Source of the DNA: Aquatica leii
Taxonomy: Eukaryota > Arthropoda > Insecta > Coleoptera > Lampyridae
Direction of reading: 5' to 3'
Assembly: GCA_035610365.1 (NCBI GenBank)
Contig: CM069435.1
Coordinates: 66,399,389 to 66,463,388, forward strand
DNA length: 64,000 nucleotides
The position numbers and the translations under genes were made by a program. The notes below the pieces were generated by a model. The model did not search any database and was not told where the DNA came from. It was given only the letters and a program-made list of their open reading frames with translations. Position 1 is the first letter of the stretch; each line of letters begins with the position of its first letter. Shown one piece after another: positions 24,801 through 34,084 of this stretch.

Positions 24801-25112
24801 CCAGCGTTTAGAGAAGTTTACGTCGACATTAAGAATCGCTTGAATGCCGCTTATGTCCGCGCTAAACACTATTACGATTTACGTCGTCGTCCAGCACCTT
24901 TTGAGGTGGGAGACACAGTGTGGCGAAAGAATTATGTCCTTTCTGATGCATCTCGATATTTCTCGGCCAAACTGGCACCTAAGTTTATCGGTCCGTTCTA
25001 CGTGAAACGGAAAGTTTCGTATCAGACCTATGAGTTGTCTGATGACACGGGAGCATCTAAAGGCATATGGAACGCCAAGGACTTAAAGTTAAACCCGACT
25101 GGGAATAAATAG
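21876..25112 (+). CDS. gypsy pol polyprotein region (fossil element, pol looks whole)
   Basis: A single 1078-codon reading. Domains in order are an aspartic protease (LLDSGASRTIVG, about residue 70), RT (WSSPILLVKKKDNSYRFCVD; catalytic FVYLDDVII, about residue 385), RNase H (TDASDFGLGSVLTQF, about residue 530), an integrase HHCC finger (from HDEPTAGHLG to CKVCITH, about residues 725-770), a DDE core (DLVGPLPRSKSGYSYILVVA through CDNGTQFRSAEF) and a GPF-type C-terminus (FIGPFYVKRKV). Its start overlaps gag, as is normal for the family. It belongs to the mobile element and is not a host gene. Confidence 0.92.
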   Translation: MFGKRVKDVLRSRLVTSEVKVKSAVYFNSLHSSKKKSFVKNKVVLDYVLESAESDERPFVYVKVFGHEILSLLDSGASRTIVGSKGWEIFSQLGLKLNKSVKVNCIVANGKSVQSLGSLLVPIEIKGKIVVLEVLVVPDVPHNLILGVDFWKQAGIVPDLRKGEWRFENMDTISQLEDKDSVIQSRLDLSSEQLNQLDNLVSNHFSSSNENFGCTNLIEHQIKTTSEPIKQRYYRVSPFIQKQIDLELEKMLKLGVVEKSNSAWSSPILLVKKKDNSYRFCVDFRKVNKVTEKDAYPLPYVSSILDRLRDAKFISSLDVKSAYWQIPLSEESKQYTAFTVPNRGLFQFTRLPFGLANAPASWQRLIDRVLGPELEPYVFVYLDDVIICAPSFEKHMEVLTEVLRRLREANLMLSKEKCHFCKPELKYLGFIVNSTGLSVDPEKVDAILRIPVPTGVAEVRRIIGMASWYRRFVPNFSTIIAPLTSLLKKNSSFNWTSDCDEAFQIIKNCLISAPILSCPDFNVPFTVQTDASDFGLGSVLTQFIDGEERVICYNSRSLTKCERKYSTTEKECLAVLWSIEKLRPYLEGTTFTVVTDHASLVWLHNLKEPTGRLARWAVRLQQFDFTIIHRKGKDHVVPDALSRSVPAIDNITTDCDTTEPKSSDKWLTKLMERVRSKPNAFPQWKISNGKLFKHVTVDYPDLRSENDNWREVVPKSKRLEILSKFHDEPTAGHLGIFKTLERIVPLYYWPKMKADVIRYINGCKVCITHKPEQKRPAGLMTRHPVVDKPWQLISTDLVGPLPRSKSGYSYILVVADYFSKFVLFFPLRSATAAAVTKRLEEDVFLMFGVPQYLLCDNGTQFRSAEFTKMVSSYKSKIIFNANYHPQANPTERVNRVMKTMLSSYIEDNHRHWDKYLAKVACAIRTAVHEVTGLTPFFANFGREICLDGSRHGKTTDSDTIDDLAFADRTFLAERGPAFREVYVDIKNRLNAAYVRAKHYYDLRRRPAPFEVGDTVWRKNYVLSDASRYFSAKLAPKFIGPFYVKRKVSYQTYELSDDTGASKGIWNAKDLKLNPTGNK

Positions 25113-25664
25113 TTTTAGGTTTTACCGTTTGGATTTTTTTTTTCTTTTGTTTTTGTTCTATCGTTTATTTAGGTTAGTTAGTTTCGTTTTTGGGTTCCGT
25201 GTAGAGACGGACTAAGAATATTTCTCTACAGTGGGGACACCACTTGTCGTAAGAGGCGACTAAACAACGGTTCTTTTATTTCCATTTTTCTTTCTTCTAC
25301 TATCTTGTCTGTCCTTATCTTTTATTTCTGTAGTGTTTGTGGCTAGGTGCCATCGCTCGGTGAGGGCAGTAGTTGTGGGAAAAACGCAATGCGCGGATCT
25401 CGTGAAGCGCAGCGCGCCCTCTTCTATTGTGCAGCATCGAGTGATCTGTGTCGAACCCAAACATATGCTACCCTTCTTGTCGTTTAGTTTGTTCCGTTAG
25501 TTTCGTTAGGGGATTCTCGTTGATTGCGAGATCGCGAGAATCCATAGGTTTAGTTTTCGTTTAGTTTTAGTTTTTTTTTTTTGGGTTATGGGTTTTCGTT
25601 TCGTTTTGGTTTTCTTTTATTGCTTAGAGAGCGATTTAAGAAATCCCTCTTTAAGTAGGGGAGG
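25113..25664 (+). other. gypsy 3' untranslated region with a hairpin and polypurine tract
   Basis: About 550 bases between pol and the 3' LTR. GGATTCTCG (25511-25519) pairs with CGAGAATCC (25535-25543) to form a stem. AGTAGGGGAGG (25654-25664), directly before the LTR, is the polypurine tract. No envelope-like frame was recognised. Confidence 0.75.
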
Positions 25665-27561
25665 TGTAACCATCGTTTAAAATCGATTGGTTGATTGAGT
25701 AATGTTTGGTAACGGACACAGTATTTGGATTGACGTTTTTCATTTAATGTATTTTGAAGTTGTTTTAATGTACTTTTGGATTGAGTTTAATAAGTTATTT
25801 TACGATTTTTAATTCAGAGTTACAATGTAAATTGTTGATAAAGTTTTGTATTTTGTTACGCTGTAAACCATCTGATTTCGCGATTTTGCTTGTTGAATGT
25901 TTCACTTGAATTGTTGAAAAATTCCAGTGGTAATTTATGTTTTCCTTCTGAGATATAATCGTAATTAAATCTATTTTCGCCGTTTGTTTATTTTAAGTTG
26001 GTTTAGGAGTTCTTTGTTCGAGTACATTCGTACTTGAATTTCTTTATGTCAAACGTTTAGATTACGTGGAAAAATTAAGTCGTTATCTTAATTTATTAGG
26101 CAGTTTAAATTCTTGTAATATAATATTTTGTCAAATTGACAGTTTCACGTACAAGCGAAACGCTGTGTCCTAATTATATAAATATGACGTAATAAGTACT
26201 GTTTGCCTCTTTATTGCACTTCTTCGCGAGAGTATTTTTGGTGGTTGAGGTTTCGAACGCAGCCTTTGTGGAAAGGGCAGTCGACGAAAGTTGATATATA
26301 GACGTGTGTTTGGTAAATGAGGAAGTGGGAAGTTAGTTGATTGGCAGACGTCAGAATGTAGTTAACGCAGGTGGTAATTCACCTTTTATAGTAGTTACCG
26401 CGGAAGTAAGTGAAAATGGTACAGTGATGCTTTAGTGGAAAATCAAACTTTCCTTTTTCGTAATTACGGTTCATGGAGATCACTGTTTTCCTAATTAATA
26501 TCGCATGTTTCGTTAAGTGAATTTTGTGCGTGAGTTTGTTTCGCAATCTCATATCTTTCGCCTTGGAGGCGGATCAATAATAATTCTTCCGTTGGTAAAT
26601 TTATTCATCTGGATTTGGTACCCTATCGAGGTCCTGGACGTTCTGCTGGCCTACGCTAACCAAAAGCCCGTCTTCGAGTAAATCAAGGTATTTATTTTGC
26701 ACCATCTATTCATATGTGAAATTTACGTTTACGCGATTAAGTGTTAAAAGCTTTGAATTTTCAATTAAAAATTACAAGTGTTTCGAAGTTATCGTTAATG
26801 TAACTAATTAATGACCGTATTTTACGGTACTGTTTTATCCCAAGTTTAAAATTTATTAAACGGGACCGAATTATCGATTCAAATTATATGTATATAAATT
26901 AGTTTATAAGTTTATTTCATTTTGTTTTTAAATTATATCGACACACACACACGGCCGTGATCATAGATGTTTTTAGATTGATTAATTTGTGCTGTTTATT
27001 TCTTTAAAATTCTGTATTGTGTATTTTATTATTTTGTTTGTGTATTTTATTTCATTAAGTGTAAATTTTGTTTTGATCTAACGTGCATTCAAGTAATTTT
27101 TCTATTATTTTGCTACTGTTTGGTGTGATTAATTTTGTCAATTTCAATTCAATTATTTTATTTTATTATTTTATTCATTTTGTTTTATTTTGTTCAAATA
27201 AATGTTAAATTATTAAATTGTAAAGAGCTTTTAATTCCGTCGGCCTCCGCGTGTGTAACTTTATTAGTTTATTTTAGATTTTAGCAAATGCACCCTCTAA
27301 GGTAAGTCCATTGGGGGTGCATACTACAGAAGCGGACTTATGGTTGGCAAGGGTCATTTGTCCATTAAGCTTTACTCCTTCCTGGCGCCCTTTGATTTCG
27401 ACATTATTATTTATCGATTTTGTGTTTTCGACTAGTCAATCCATTTCGATCACGAAACTTTTAAATAAAACCCACCCCGTCTCCATTGAGCTAGTGGCAC
27501 AACCCCCGTTTATGTTACTACATTGCAGGCAGTGACTTTGTGTTAATTTTGGAATGTAACA
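25665..27561 (+). repeat. gypsy 3' LTR
   Basis: 1897 bases, almost identical to the 5' LTR. The AAGC target duplication follows it. Confidence 0.92.
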
Positions 27562-27565
27562 AAGC

Positions 27566-28575
27566 TTGTGACAACCTTGTCGCGACAAACTTGCAGCAAT
27601 ATTGTCATGACAAGTTTGGAGACTTGCAGCAAGTTTGCTGCAAGTTTCGACAAACTTGCAGCAATATTGTTAAGTCTTGCCATGACAAGATTTGAATTCA
27701 CAGAAATGTTACAGTCCCCTGTCATCGCAAAGTTTAAAATTTGTAAAAATGCTATTGAAACATGTAAACGCAAGACTTACTTACTTACAGACATATTAAA
27801 GTTACTTGTCATGGAAATTCGTCAAACTTTCAGTAATATCGCTGTACTTTGAAGTAAGGTACAAAGAAAAACAAAAAATTATTTTGCTTACTGATATTGT
27901 AATTAAATAAAGACTTGTTTCTACAAACTAAGTTACAACTTCATTAGGTATTGTCTATTTGTTTTAATTCTGTTCCATTTCCACCTGTTCTATTAATCGC
28001 TAGGTTTGTTGACCTGAAACATAAAATTAAGAATAACCTTAATTGCTCGTTTGATGGTAATGTTAAATAAGCTAAACGCATGCAAAACTTTAATAATTTT
28101 AAATCATATTATTACACAATACACAGCATACATCAATGGTCTCAAACTTGGTTGCTAGTGTTTGCAAAATAATTTAAAATTTTTAATCGAATAAGTATAC
28201 AAACCTAAGATGCAAACCAATAAGTGCACTAAAATGCAATAATACTCACCTAAAAAGTCTACGATGAGTAAACACAGAACTAAATAATAATGTGTTAGAA
28301 TACAAACACCATGTAAATGACAGACTTTTATTAACATAAAAATGGCGAGACATGCGCCGGTATTTATGCGTTTACGCCTGCGTACTGTAAATTTGAAAAA
28401 GAAAGTTTTCTGCAAGCTTGCAGCAAGTTTGCAGCAAGCTACTCAAATTTCTCAAGCGTGTGTCGTCAAAGTTGCCAATATTACCAACATTGCTGCAAAC
28501 TTGTAGCAAGATTCGTAAACTTGGCAAGGAAAAAGCAAGCTGAAATCAAACTTGCTGCAAGTTTACATGCTATCT
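27566..28575. repeat. right arm of the outer TIR element, GCAGCAAGTTTGC-rich
   Basis: Repeated words of the type CTTGCAGCAAGTTTGCTGCAAG occur at 27580-27690 and 28410-28565, matching the left arm at 10930-11035. The middle (27700-28400) has no recognisable gene. Confidence 0.6.
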
Positions 28576-28742
28576 GGGTATGTATAGAAGATTCATGTTA
28601 CGGCCTGCTAATGTTTCCCAAGAGATTCTTTTTTTTTGATATCACAAAGATAAATGCACTAGTAAGGCCCTTAGAATTAATACATTATATAGAATATTTG
28701 CTATATTATTGCCCAATACGAGCGGAGATTTTTTATATTTAA

Positions 28743-28992
28743 AATGATGAAAGGACATCTATTGTTCCAGCAGGTTATGTTGATAGCTTGCTATCGTATA
28801 AAATTGAAATTGCCAAGAAGATTCAAAGAAACAATATCACTATTAATCCTTTTTGCGGCAGACAACAACACTTAGACAAAAAATTAATATTGGTATGTAA
28901 TTTTTTTTCAAAATCTTGGATTGTTAGTTGTTCTGGTTTTTGTAATGTGTTAATTTTTGTTATAGGCACCAAATGCGTTTGCAGCCACATGA
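28743..28992 (+). CDS. candidate terminal exons of an unknown gene (weak)
   Basis: An open reading (28743-28892) contains SIVPAGYVDSLLSYKIEIAK and NPFCGRQQHLDKKLIL. It runs directly into a GTATGT donor. A 73-base intron-like stretch (28893-28965) ends TTTTGTTATAG, and the frame continues in the same phase for eight codons (APNAFAAT) to a stop at 28990. The composition and splice-like borders look host-like. No upstream acceptor with a pyrimidine tract was found, and I do not recognise the protein. It could be a transposon-derived or pseudogene remnant beside the outer TIR element. Confidence 0.3.
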
Positions 28993-29569
28993 AATTGAAG
29001 TATTTTGAGTTTATCTATCTTTTGTAAGCATTTTAGAGCTGGTTCTATAATAATAGTATAAATGTCAGCTATATTATACTTAGTTTGATTGTAAAATGCT
29101 GTCGTTATTTGCTGTGTTATTGGTTATTATAAATGAAACTAACAGCCAAATATGTCAGTATTTTAAAATTAAAGCAATTATAACTAAACTTACATTTATA
29201 CCATGATTGTAAAACTGCCATTAAGTATATTGCAATATTAAAAAAAAAGCGTTTATTATACCTTTTTTATACATTAATGTAACATTTGTAAAATATTATA
29301 AATAATATTATAAATAATATTTTTTAAACATTTTTAGAATGTTTTTCTAATATTTACTTTGCAACGTAATTGTGGCCATTAAAACGTTTTTGCAATGTTT
29401 TTAAAAATGTAAATATATCTTTTGTAAAACGTTGAAAAAAACACGTCAAAAATGTTTTCTTGTTGATTGGGATAGAGGAAAGTTGCACATAAACGCTTTT
29501 ATAAAAGACAAAATTTACTATAAAAAAGTCGGCGGAACGGTACAATTACTTTCAATAGTTTAGCATTTA
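28993..29569. other. AT-rich, possible lone TIR end
   Basis: No gene is seen. Read on the other strand, 29455-29473 gives CCCAATCAACAAGAAAAC, which resembles the CCCA-type termini at 684 and 11046. No matching partner end was found. Confidence 0.4.
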
Positions 29570-32500
29570 AAAAGGACAAGTCTGGTTAGACTCAGTTAGA
29601 TGGGGTAGGTAACGGAATGTGCTTTGAGAGGACGTGGTTCAGCGAGGCACCTGCCTTTCGGCTTATCCTCGCTTCTAAGGCATAAAACCAAGTAGGTAGG
29701 AAAAGGAATTAGAAAATTGCAAGGAAACTAAAAGAAGCAGTGTTAATTAAGTAGCTACGGCGAAAAAAAAAACTAAAAGGGTTATTAAAAGTTAAATACT
29801 GAAATAAATGATTCTAAGATGAAATTCATACTGTTAATAATTAAAAAACTAAATACCTACTTTGCCTTACTGTACTTGTAAGAAAATAAACAAAACCATG
29901 CAAAATACGTTAGAAAAATAAAAGTTATTCTTATTGTAGGCTCTGGTCTCTCTTTGCGAATGGTCTATATAAATTGACATCGGACACCAGTTCGAGAATG
30001 GGTTAAGGGAATTTGGGAAATGAGTTGACAATGGACAACAAGGGATCTCCCATCCTCATCGAATTCGCGACAAGCGAGAATCCGATGCCCCGGAGTGTCA
30101 AGAAAGCCGAACGACGAACACCTGTCGTCATTTAAAGCGCTGATTCGCTTTAAATGACAACGAAATCCGCCGTGTGGAGACAGAATTTGGACGGCTTCTC
30201 ATTCAGGGACGTAGGCGTTCTGAGAGAATAGGCATTATGCTCTTTATGGGAAGTGTCTCACAGCCGCTGCCATTCACCCAAGATCAAGACCTATAAGTTA
30301 CGCTTGGCCCTTGAAACGTGCTGGTTAAGGAAATTGTACGAACCAGCCTTGCGAAAAACTTTGGTGCAGTAAATTTCCTGCAAAAGAAGAAGTAGGGGAG
30401 GATGTTCAGAAATAACACAGCGGGTATCTACGAGAACAGTGCGATACGCCTCTAAGATAGTTCTGAAGAGTAAGAATTAGAGCGAGGCCTGTTTCCTGAC
30501 TACATGGGAGTGTCGCAGTTTATGGTACCAAATGTCTAGACCATAAGTGAGCATGGGAATGACTGCATTGTCGAAGATATTTGCAAGATGTTTTTTGTGA
30601 GGGTTCCATTTCAGACGTGAGTACTTGTAAAACAAGTGCAAGACACTCTTATACTTGTCAACCACAAAAGCGCAATGTTTAACAAAACTCAGCTTACCGT
30701 CAAGCAATAGTTCGAAGTACTTGAATTCGAAGACCCTACGGACAGGAGTATCGTGAAGGCGCAGTTAAAGATCTCGTCTTAGCGTAGAGCCAAAAACCAT
30801 GTACTTAGTCTTGTCTGCAGATATACTGAGTTTTTTGCTGCAGCCCAGTTAGTCATAATATTTAAGCACGTGTTAGATTTTGCCTCCAAGTCTCGTCGGG
30901 AATTTGCGGAAATTGTGACGGTTGTCGTCCGCATAAGCGAAACTGTCGCAGGTTGCTGGTACTTTGTCTAGAAGATCATTTACAACCAAGTTCCACAAAA
31001 TCGGCCCAGTTGTTTGGTGAAAGTTGAACGTGAAACGTTCGCAGAGTATGTTATCGATCTATTCGACAAATAGCTACAATTGTCCCCCGTAACGTCAGCA
31101 GGTACTCTCTTCACGAAGAGAGCTTAGATTATATATAGGGCCACTATACGTTGTAGAACGATCCAGAAATGTTTATGAAAATAGCTAGTCTGTACTTGGA
31201 AACGTTCGATTGTACAATAGTCATTAATCGACGGGCGGCGTCAGTCATCGTTTTACCAGAAACATATTGACTAGGATGAAATAAAATGTTTGGCGGAATG
31301 TCGTCGTGTATCTTTTTAAAAAGAATCATTTCGAAGAGTTTACCTAGTTCTGATAACAAAGTTATTGAACGGTACAAGTTAGGGTTAGCGAGATCCTGCT
31401 TTCCGCGAGAATAGCGATTAGCTTACCAGCTTTCTAGCTGATAGGAAAATAACCAATTTTTATGCAAGAGTTGAACAGGTCAACGATCGTTGATGAGAGA
31501 GAACCTAGAACAACCGTTCTCAAAACATTACGGTGTATTTTGTCAAATCCAGTTTTATTTTTAGGCATTTTGCTAGCCACCGCGGTTAAATTGTTGCTAG
31601 TGACCACCCAGTCTTGTCGGGAATTACTTTGCAAAAGAAATCGGGATCTTATTTGGGTATGATAAGCATTGTCCGTTAAAGGATCGTCGTCTGGAAATAA
31701 TGTGGAACTATTACTTTGATCGTGTCTAGTTCTGAGATTCTGTGTCTGTCGTCGTCTTTAACATTAGAACACGGTTAGATTGACAGAAACTTGCGGGAGG
31801 ATAACATGTAAACTAACCCCTAAGAACTCGTCGCCAGGCTTTTTTCCACAAAACTTTGCCAGGAGCTACACATTGCTGTTTTCACTGCCAGTATGTACCG
31901 GTGAAGCGCGGCCTTATACAAAGCAAGTCATTGATGTTTTACGTCCGCAGTGGTCTTTAGGACCATAGCGGAACTGTACTTTTAAATGCTCATTAGCAAA
32001 ATGAAGCACTTCGTCCGACGCATTGTGAAAGTTTTGCGATATGATGGCCTCTTTCACCTACTCAGGGGACAGGTTTCTAGGAACGTCTAGGATGAATATA
32101 TGAGGAAACAACTTGCCTTGGGGCTTAATCACAAGGCCGGCTTGTTTGAGGATGGCTGCAGGTATTTTGGTCAGATCTGATTTTTCAGATTCCAGTCTAA
32201 TGGAGCTTTTGCCCGTTTTCGTAACTCGGTCATTAAGGCCGTCGGCGGTTTTAAGATGGGAATCGGGCTTAGATGGAATAACTACTGTTGACCTGGGAAC
32301 AGGCGCGACAGATTTTCCCAAAGGTACTTTGACTTTCTCAACAAGTTTGGTACGGGCCGCTTGAGCATAGGATATTAGGGCAGGATGTGCAGTATCGGTT
32401 GTAGAAAGCTAGGCTGTAACGGATTGCAAGGCTGTTTAGACATCAGCCAAAGCGTTTGCAATGTCGCAGCTTTTGACGAGAAGTAATAATCTTGTAGGCA

Positions 32501-32800
32501 GAGGTTACCTTTGTGAGACGCGTGATATCTGTCTGAAAGGAAGCTTCAATGCTGTCGGGCGAGGATCCGTTGGGTAGGATGACATCGTCGTCGTTTTCAC
32601 GGCGACGTTTAGAGAGGCTGAGGGAGTAGGAGAGGTTGAACGCAACAGCGTGACGCTTGTGGAGTGCCGGCTGGAGAAATAAACTGTTATCTGATTACCC
32701 TTTTACCCATTCACAGGATTTTATTGCCAGAAAACGGTTAGACTTATAGTCTGTGAGTCGTTGCCTACCTTTAACTTCGTGAAGGTAAGGGTCTAAACCA
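29570..32800 (-). mobile_element. R1-like LINE, internally deleted
   Basis: Read on the minus strand. A gag-like ORF1 piece lies at about 31960-32690 (HIFILDVPRNLSPE near 32060). An RT follows at about 30470-31660: DWVVTSNNLTAVASKMPKNK, then YRSITLLSELGKLFEMILFK, then the catalytic FAYADD near 30926-30943, then LTYGLDIWYH near 30540. The apurinic endonuclease domain that should lie between ORF1 and RT is absent; only about 300 bases separate them, so an internal deletion is likely. Stops and frame changes are frequent. RT motifs suggest the R1 or a related clade; the clade call is an inference. The 3' end is near 29570, without an obvious poly(A). Confidence 0.75.
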
Positions 32801-32938
32801 CCATAGAAAGGAACAACTAATTATCAATTATCGTCCAATTGACATAACATTTTTAGAAAACATTTTTATAATGATGTACTTTAAGAATTTGATTTTTTGA
32901 CTTTTCTAACTAAGCATGACCCTTTAACAATCTTTTAG

Positions 32939-33207
32939 GTATTATGTGTCACAAAACGGACAAGTGGGATGACGTATTACCCACAGTATTAAATAGGACT
33001 ACAAGCATTGCTACGAGCTACCTGAAAGGAAGACATTTATGTTCTCTCGACGAAATGCGAAACGGCAACTCCAAGTACAGTAGTTATTCCACGACTCAAT
33101 CAGCCGTTATAAGTCAAGCAAAAGCAAAAAATTACAATTTTAATTTGCCACCAAAACCTATTTACAGAAAACAAACTCTACTACTAAGAAATTCAATTTC
33201 TGGGTAA
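32939..33207 (+). CDS. candidate exon of an unknown host gene
   Basis: An open 88-codon stretch has good splice-like borders. Upstream are a branch-point-like CTAAC (near 32907) and an acceptor, CAATCTTTTAG, ending at 32938. Downstream, TCTGG/GTAAGA could be a donor. Otherwise the frame simply stops (TAA at 33205-33207) and AATAAA follows at 33280, which would make this a terminal exon. The product is Ser/Thr/Asn-rich and basic, containing WDDVLPTVLNRTTSIATSYL and NFNLPPKPIYRKQTLLLRNS. I recognise no family. The R1-like LINE lies immediately upstream and would then sit in its intron. Confidence 0.4.
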
Positions 33208-33750
33208 GATCTGCTTCAAATAGCTTCGACGCGAAATCCGATTTCTCTCTGTTAATCTTAAAGTATTTGTAAATAGCTAAATAAAATAGTTGTTGTTAAT
33301 AAAAAGAACACTATTTATATTCTAATATTAAAACAAAAATAAAGTAATTTTTGTTTCTCGGGCTTGTAGCAAGATATAGTACAATAAAGAAACTGGCATC
33401 AATACACGACACAGAAAACACAAAAAATATTTTGTTTACTTTAGGCTAATATGCATTATCTTTCTTTTCCAATTGAAGCATACTTACTAAATCAACAATG
33501 ATATGTCATATTTATCAGTAATTGTAATTGTTATTGTCAAAAAGAAAAAAAGCATGCACATTAAGAATTTTCTATATATATTAGTATACCAGTGTTTTCA
33601 TTATCAACAACAACAAAATCATTTTTTTATAATTATCATAAAACAGAGCATTTATAAAAATGTTCTATTAATTGACCAGAACATTAGGTACATAATTTTT
33701 TGAATTATAGTAATAAACACGTAATTAAAATAATAATTAGATGCACGAGC
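33208..33750. other. AT-rich spacer
   Basis: Contains AATAAA at 33280-33285, a possible polyadenylation signal for the preceding exon. Nothing else is recognised. Confidence 0.4.
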
Positions 33751-33760
33751 ATATAAAAAG
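33751..33760 (+). promoter_or_regulatory. TATA-like box of the CS-alpha-beta peptide gene
   Basis: ATATAAAAAG lies 43 bases before the start codon, leaving room for a short 5' leader starting near 33782. No other promoter element was assigned. Confidence 0.45.
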
Positions 33761-33802
33761 GTTACGGTTTTAATAATGTATATTGTTTCTTTATAAAATA
33801 AC

Positions 33803-34079
33803 ATGAACAACCAGGCGTTTCTAATCATTTTGTTACTAATTGGTACTATCAACATCTCAATTGTTCCTACAGGTACGTTAGCAACAATTATTGTTCAGTT
33901 CAGGTTTATTTTTAGTGTTAATTGTAGATGCTAGGGATTATATTTGTGCATTGGGTGGAAGTTTAGGATGTAAATTTAGTTGTCTACCGGAGAACGATGA
34001 TTTTGATGGCTATTGTGATAAAAAAGATAATTGCATATGCGCACCAAAACCTAAAAAACCAAAAAATGGAACTCAATAA
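33803..34079 (+). CDS. secreted CS-alpha-beta (defensin-like) cysteine-rich peptide, two exons
   Basis: Exon 1 (33803-33872) encodes MNNQAFLIILLLIGTINISI and VPT, a clear signal peptide. A 55-base intron follows (33873-33927, ACAG/GTACGT donor, ATTGTAG acceptor, phase 1). Exon 2 (33928-34079) encodes a mature domain of about 50 residues starting DARDYICALGG, for 73 residues in all. Six cysteines are spaced C-x7-C-x3-C-x10-C-x5-C-x-C, which is the CS-alpha-beta pattern of invertebrate defensins; GYC before the fourth cysteine also fits. The first loop (7) is shorter than in classical insect defensins (12-16). The mature peptide is nearly neutral, with an acidic middle (PENDDFD) and a basic tail (KPKKPK). 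An antimicrobial role is the usual inference; another secreted role is possible. AATAAA overlaps the stop codon (34075-34080). Confidence 0.8.
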
Positions 34080-34084
34080 AAAAA

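Larger units (their letters stand above)
18684..27561 (+). mobile_element. Ty3/gypsy retrotransposon, near-whole, young, 1.9-kb LTRs
   Basis: LTRs of 1898 bases (18684-20581) and 1897 bases (25665-27561) start TGTAACC and end TGTAACA. AAGC is duplicated outside (18680-18683 and 27562-27565). I count about two substitutions and two small length changes between the LTRs, so insertion was recent. A gag region (20687-21894) is followed by an overlapping pol (21876-25112). Large LTRs, and integrase after RNase H carrying NPTERVNRVMKTM, suggest the Osvaldo/Ulysses side of Ty3/gypsy; this placement is an inference. There is about one interruption, in gag; pol looks whole. No envelope gene was seen. 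Confidence 0.93.
10910..28580. mobile_element. outer TIR element, host of a nested stack
   Basis: The left end, CCCAAACAGCAATGTAAGCTTG (from 10911), and the inverse of the right end, CCCAGATAGCATGTAAACTTG (to about 28579), are related, and TA lies outside both. Subterminal DNA on both sides is built from words like TTGCAGCAAGTTTGCTGCAAG (10920-11035, 27566-27690 and 28410-28565). Without the inserted elements it would be only about 1.2 kb. No transposase is seen, so it is MITE-like. It now carries the inner TIR element (11046-18676) and the gypsy element (18684-27561). The borders are inferred from an imperfect TIR. Confidence 0.5.

Noticed and set aside
25260-25460. 66-codon minus-strand frame behind gypsy pol as a possible envelope or accessory gene
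   Set aside because: Wrong strand, short, no signal or membrane segment; the region is the element's 3' untranslated part.
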